A stretch of 8,001 nucleotides of DNA from Prado023 sp049688395 (GTDB lineage Bacteria; Actinomycetota; Actinomycetes; S36-B12; CAIYMF01), in contig JBAVKQ010000331.1 of the NCBI GenBank assembly GCA_049688395.1, positions 1-8,001 of the forward strand, read 5' to 3'. Positions 5,207-8,001 of this stretch are shown here, piece by piece (within the stretch, counting starts at the first letter, position 1; the number at the start of each line of letters is the position of its first letter). A program made the position numbers and the translations under genes. The notes below the pieces were generated by a model. That model worked only from the letters and a program-made list of their open reading frames with translations. It did not search any database and was not told where the DNA came from.

Positions 5207-6802
5207 ATGTCCGTGGACCAGCCCGACGACGCGCAGCCCGATGCCGCTGCCGCGCCGTCGGGCACTCCCGGCGCTGCGGCGCCCGACGACGCCCTGGCTC
5301 TGGCGCTGTCCCCCGATGGCCTGCCCGAGCAGATGCGGGTGCGCCGCGCCAAGCTCGACCGGTTGCGCGCCGAGGGGATCGATCCCTACCCGGTCGGCTA
5401 CCCGCGCACGCACACCCTGGCGCAGGTCCGCGCGCAGGCCGGCGACCTGCCCCCAGACACCGCCACCGGCCAGCGCGCCGGCGTCGCGGGGCGGATCATG
5501 CTCAAGCGCGATGGCGGCAAGCTGTGCTTCGCGACCCTGCGCGACGGGTCCGCTGACCTGCAGGTGATGGTCTCCCTGGACGCCGTGGGCCCCGAGGTGC
5601 TGGCGCACTGGAAGCGTGATATCGACCTCGGCGACCACGTCGGGGTCACCGGCGAGATCATCACCTCGCGCCGCGGTGAGCTGTCGCTGCGCGCGGAGTC
5701 CCTGGCCCTGACCAGCAAGGCGATCCGCCCGCTGCCGGAGAAGCACAAGGGCTTGACCGACCCCGAGGCCCGGGTCCGGGCCCGCTACGTGGACCTGATC
5801 GTGCGCCCGGAGGCCCGCGAGGTGGCTCATCTGCGGGCCACCGTGGTCCGCAGCGTGCGCGACTGCCTGCACGCGCGCGGCTTCGTCGAGGTCGAGACCC
5901 CGATGCTGCAGCTGATCCACGGCGGGGCCAATGCGCGGCCCTTCGAGACCCACATCAACGCCTACGACCTGGACATGTACCTGCGAATCGCCACCGAGCT
6001 GCACCTCAAGCGGCTGCTGGTCGGGGGGATGGAGAAGGTCTTCGAGATCGGCCGGCAGTTCCGCAACGAGGGCGCGGACTCCAGGCACAACCCGGAGTTC
6101 ACCTCGCTGGAGGTCTATGAGACCTATGGCGACTACACCACTATGCGCCTGCTCACCCAGGCCTTGATCCAGGAGGCCGCCACCGCCGTGTACGGGTCGC
6201 CGATCGCCCGGCGCGCCGATGCCGACGGTTACGTCACCGAGTACGACCTGTCCGGGCAGTGGCCGGTGCGCACCGTCTGCGAGGCCGTCTCCGGCGCCCT
6301 GGGCGAGGAGATCACCGCCGACACTCCGCGCGAGGCGCTCGTGGCGCACGCGCACCGGATCGGCCTCGAGGTGGCGCCCGGGGACTCCTGGGGCCTGCTG
6401 CTCGAGGCGATCTACGAGGTGCTGTGCGAGGCCCGGACGACCACGCCGGTGTTCTACACCGACTTCCCCAAGGAGAACGCGCCGCTGACCAGGGCGCATC
6501 GGAAGGACCCGCGACTGGCCGAGAAGTGGGACCTGGTGATCTTCGGCTCCGAGCAGGGCACCGCGTACTCGGAGTTGGTGGACCCGGTCGAGCAGCGCGA
6601 GCGGTTGGTCGCCCAGTCGCTGCTTGCCGCCGCCGGCGATGTCGAGGCGATGGCCGTCGACGAGGACTTCCTGACCGCCCTGGAGTACGGCATGCCCCCG
6701 ACCGGGGGGATGGGCATGGGCATCGACCGCCTGGTGATGAACCTCACTGGTCTGGGGATCCGCGACACGATCCTGTTCCCACTGGTTCGCCCGCAGGGCT
6801 GA
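5207..6802 (+). CDS. lysS: Class II lysyl-tRNA synthetase
   Basis: LysRS charges tRNA-Lys with lysine using ATP. The 531-residue protein matches the actinobacterial LysS pattern. It has an Ala/Pro/Asp-rich extension (1 to about 38), LPEQMRVRRAKLDRLRAEGIDPYP at the usual N-terminal helix, and an OB-fold anticodon domain (about 85-180). The class II core follows: motif 1 GFVEVETPML (about 225-234), motif 2 FRNEG with Arg286, and motif 3 GMGMGIDRL with Arg508. Lysine-pocket residues known from E. coli LysU appear as Glu264, Arg286, Glu302, Tyr304 and Glu456. Two others differ from E. coli: Thr452 for Asn and Tyr454 for Phe, a pair also present in M. tuberculosis LysS. ATG at 5207 follows GAGAG at 10-base spacing. 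The gene lies between rplA and rplJ, an unexpected place. Whether the genome has a second lysS cannot be seen. Confidence 0.93.
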   Translation: MSVDQPDDAQPDAAAAPSGTPGAAAPDDALALALSPDGLPEQMRVRRAKLDRLRAEGIDPYPVGYPRTHTLAQVRAQAGDLPPDTATGQRAGVAGRIMLKRDGGKLCFATLRDGSADLQVMVSLDAVGPEVLAHWKRDIDLGDHVGVTGEIITSRRGELSLRAESLALTSKAIRPLPEKHKGLTDPEARVRARYVDLIVRPEAREVAHLRATVVRSVRDCLHARGFVEVETPMLQLIHGGANARPFETHINAYDLDMYLRIATELHLKRLLVGGMEKVFEIGRQFRNEGADSRHNPEFTSLEVYETYGDYTTMRLLTQALIQEAATAVYGSPIARRADADGYVTEYDLSGQWPVRTVCEAVSGALGEEITADTPREALVAHAHRIGLEVAPGDSWGLLLEAIYEVLCEARTTTPVFYTDFPKENAPLTRAHRKDPRLAEKWDLVIFGSEQGTAYSELVDPVEQRERLVAQSLLAAAGDVEAMAVDEDFLTALEYGMPPTGGMGMGIDRLVMNLTGLGIRDTILFPLVRPQG

Positions 6803-6840
6803 GCGCGGGCGGGAGGTCGGTGGGGCAGCCCGGTGACGAT

Positions 6841-6869
6841 TTGGTGGCCCGCCCGGGGTCACGTACCCT
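6841..6869 (+). promoter_or_regulatory. Predicted promoter of rplJ-rplL
   Basis: TTGGTG (6841-6846) and TACCCT (6864-6869) are 17 bp apart. Each matches three of six consensus bases. Transcription would start near 6876, just at the edge of the L10-leader-like sequence, which supports the assignment. It would let rplJL be expressed independently of lysS, which has no clear terminator of its own. Confidence 0.5.
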
Positions 6870-6871
6870 TG

Positions 6872-7079
6872 GGCCACCGAAGACCGCTGGTGGAGTCCTG
6901 TCGATGTGATCGGCCGGGCCCGAAGGCCCCGCACTGCGGGCGGCCCGCGTAGGACAGAGCGCAAGATCGGTCGAACCCGGGCTGGCCCCGGAGCCGACCG
7001 GCCTCCACGCCCCGTGCCTGCGCCGGGGCGTTCGTCATGTCCGGGCCGACCGAGGTCGACACCGCTCGAAGGAGAAGAC
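6872..7079 (+). promoter_or_regulatory. L10 leader of rplJ-rplL mRNA
   Basis: This is the 5' untranslated region where L10-(L12) complexes are known to bind and repress the stalk operon. It opens with CCGAAGACCGCTGG (6877-6890), which resembles leaders of other actinobacterial rplJ genes as I recall them. GTCCT (6895-6899) can close a junction with AGGAC (6951-6955). Inside lie two small hairpins: GGGCC/GGCCC around CGAA (6916-6929) and GCGGG/CCCGC around CGG (6936-6948). A further stem pairs CGGTCG (6968-6973) with CGACCG (6995-7000), and a candidate attenuator follows at 7007-7031. The fold was done by eye, so individual helices are tentative; the location and leader length are the strongest evidence. 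Confidence 0.65.
7007..7031 (+). terminator. Candidate attenuator hairpin in the L10 leader
   Basis: ACGCCCCG (7007-7014) pairs perfectly with CGGGGCGT (7024-7031) around a 9-nt loop. Only a weak pyrimidine stretch (TTCGTC) follows. Terminator hairpins at the end of L10 leaders are known in other bacteria. Here it ends 37 bases before the rplJ ribosome site, where it could reduce read-through when L10-L12 is in excess. Confidence 0.5.
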
Positions 7080-7835
7080 ATGGCGCGTACCCCCAAGCAC
7101 AGCGCCGTCCAGGAGATCACCGAGGAGTTCCGCTCCTCGAGTGCGGCGGTCCTGACGGAGTATCGCGGCCTGACCGTGGCCCAGCTCAAGGAGCTGCGTC
7201 GATCCCTGGCCGGCAACGCCACCTACGCCGTGGTGAAGAACACCCTGACCAAGATCGCGGCCAAGGACGCCGGGGTCGACGGGCTCGACGACCTGCTCGT
7301 CGGCCCGAGCGCGATCGCGTTCGTCAAGGGCGACCCGGTCGAGGCCGCCAAGGGCCTTCGGGACTTCGCCAAGGCGCACCCGAGCCTGGTCATCAAGGGC
7401 GGCTACCTGGACGGCAACGTCCTGTCCGCCGCCGAGGTGGCCAAGCTCGCCGACCTCGAGTCCCGTGAGGTCCTGCTGGCCAAGTTGGCCGGCGCGATGA
7501 ACGCCTCCCTGCAGCAGGCGGTGTCGCTGTTCGCGGCCCCGTTGGCGCAGGCGGCGCGGGCCATCGATGCCCTGCGGACCGCTGCCGAGGCGGACCCGTC
7601 GCTGATCGGCGGTCCGGGCGAGGCCCCGGCTGCCGACGATGCTCCCGAGGCCGACGCTCCGGCCGACGCTGCTCCCGAAGCTGAGGCTCCGGCCGAGGCA
7701 TCTCTCGAAGCTGAGGCTCCCGCCGACGCTGATTCCGAGGCTGAGGCACCTGCCGACGCTGAGGCACCGGCAGAGGCGCCCGCCGATGCCGCCACCGACG
7801 CTGCGGCCGCAGCGCTGGAGAACGCCGAGGGCTGA
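7080..7835 (+). CDS. rplJ: 50S ribosomal protein L10 with long acidic C-terminal tail
   Basis: L10 anchors the stalk: its N-terminal domain binds 23S rRNA next to L11, and its C-terminal helix carries L7/L12 dimers. The product has 251 residues, against 165-180 for most L10 proteins. Residues 1 to about 175 are a normal L10: MARTPKHSAVQEITEEF, the TEYRGLTVAQLKELR segment, YAVVKNTLTKIA, and a final helix with SLFAAPLAQAARAIDALR for L12 binding. The remaining 74 or so residues are only Ala, Pro, Glu, Asp and a few others, with no Lys or Arg, and include four 10-residue repeats. ATG at 7080 follows AAGGAG (7069-7074) at 5-base spacing and matches the family N terminus. The frame continues upstream, but into the leader RNA. 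rplL follows 59 bp later. Confidence 0.95.
   Translation: MARTPKHSAVQEITEEFRSSSAAVLTEYRGLTVAQLKELRRSLAGNATYAVVKNTLTKIAAKDAGVDGLDDLLVGPSAIAFVKGDPVEAAKGLRDFAKAHPSLVIKGGYLDGNVLSAAEVAKLADLESREVLLAKLAGAMNASLQQAVSLFAAPLAQAARAIDALRTAAEADPSLIGGPGEAPAADDAPEADAPADAAPEAEAPAEASLEAEAPADADSEAEAPADAEAPAEAPADAATDAAAAALENAEG
7647..7766 (+). repeat. Four 30-bp tandem repeats inside rplJ
   Basis: Four in-frame units of exactly 30 bp (starting at 7647, 7677, 7707 and 7737) encode EADAPADAAP, EAEAPAEASL, EAEAPADADS and EAEAPADAEA (L10 residues 190-229). The neighbouring copies 2/3 and 3/4, and the pair 1/3, agree at 23 or 24 of 30 bases by direct comparison. Alanine in the repeats uses GCT 10, GCC 5 and GCA 3 times, whereas the body of rplJ uses almost only GCC and GCG. 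A related but imperfect continuation follows to about 7800. Confidence 0.85.
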
Positions 7836-7894
7836 TCGCCCTTCGCAATCAGTCCCCACCCGGCACCGGCCGGCAACAAGAGAGGAACGCCACC

Positions 7895-8001
7895 ATGGCG
7901 AAGCTGAGCACAGATGAGCTGCTCGACGCGTTCAAGGAGATGACGCTGATCGAGCTCTCCGAGTTCGTCAAGCAGTTCGAGGACACCTTCGGAGTCACCG
8001 C
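7895..8001 (+). CDS. rplL: 50S ribosomal protein L7/L12, 3' end outside window
   Basis: L7/L12 forms the flexible dimers of the ribosomal stalk that recruit and stimulate translation GTPases. Only the first 35 codons and two bases are present. The visible sequence MAKLSTDELLDAFKEMTLIE followed by LSEFVKQFEDTFGVT is the N-terminal dimerisation domain that binds the last helix of L10. ATG at 7895 is preceded by AGAGG (7881-7885) with 9-base spacing. It is the normal partner of rplJ, and the 59-bp gap has no promoter or strong terminator that I can see, so the two are probably one transcript. Confidence 0.95.
   Translation, partial: MAKLSTDELLDAFKEMTLIELSEFVKQFEDTFGVT

Noticed and set aside
4393..5352. 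Minus-strand open frame across rplA and the start of lysS
   Set aside because: It runs through the terminator and two well-supported plus-strand genes and has no domain.
6806..6855. Inverted repeat CGGGCGGG / CCCGCCCG after lysS
   Set aside because: The arms match over 8 bp but are 34 bases apart and consist only of G and C, so chance pairing is likely. The right arm also lies inside the proposed rplJ promoter, so a terminator call was not made.
5165..7222. Long minus-strand open frame of 685 codons across lysS and the rplJ leader
   Set aside because: It lies opposite a clear lysS and leader; its translation is rich in Gly, Arg, His and Leu with no recognisable domain. Long antisense frames are expected in DNA with this GC content.
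7037..7468. ATG-initiated frame overlapping the start of rplJ
   Set aside because: It has no ribosome site and its translation is an out-of-frame, Arg/Gly-rich reading of rplJ.

Overview
The window is a stretch of a high-GC genome from the Actinomycetota. Three things point there: strong G/C bias at third codon positions, proteins that read like Streptomyces and Mycobacterium homologues (AspC, LysS, MurB), and the order murB, aspC, tRNA-Trp, secE, nusG, rplK, rplA, rplJ, rplL. The genus cannot be fixed from the sequence alone. No mobile element, CRISPR array or phage gene is visible.

Layout. Positions 1-943 hold murB (peptidoglycan synthesis, 5' end outside the window), which converges on an aspC-type aminotransferase encoded on the minus strand (1000-2208). 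AspC and the next gene, tRNA-Trp(CCA), are divergent, and their promoters stand back to back at 2216-2277; the aspC promoter appears to give a leaderless transcript. From the tRNA onward everything is on the plus strand: tRNA-Trp, two tandem hairpins, secE and nusG (both with GTG starts), then rplK and rplA (L11, L1). A strong 13-bp hairpin terminator at 5060-5099 closes that unit. Next comes a complete lysyl-tRNA synthetase gene (lysS, 5207-6802) with its own promoter. An L10-leader-like untranslated region (about 6872-7079) then precedes rplJ (L10) and the first 35 codons of rplL (L7/L12).

How it works together. Apart from murB and aspC, the region makes parts of the translation, transcription and secretion machinery: a tRNA, an aminoacyl-tRNA synthetase, four ribosomal proteins (L11, L1, and the L10/L12 stalk), NusG and SecE. 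Expression looks modular, with separate promoters for tRNA-secE-nusG-rplKA, for lysS and for rplJL. The last is probably controlled by L10-L12 feedback on its leader.

No wholly new system is evident. The points most worth a second look are the lysS gene between rplA and rplJ; an L10 protein with a 74-residue Ala/Pro/acidic tail built from four 30-bp tandem repeats with shifted codon use; a mismatch in the T-stem of tRNA-Trp; the leaderless aspC promoter; and several undescribed hairpins in the intergenic gaps.
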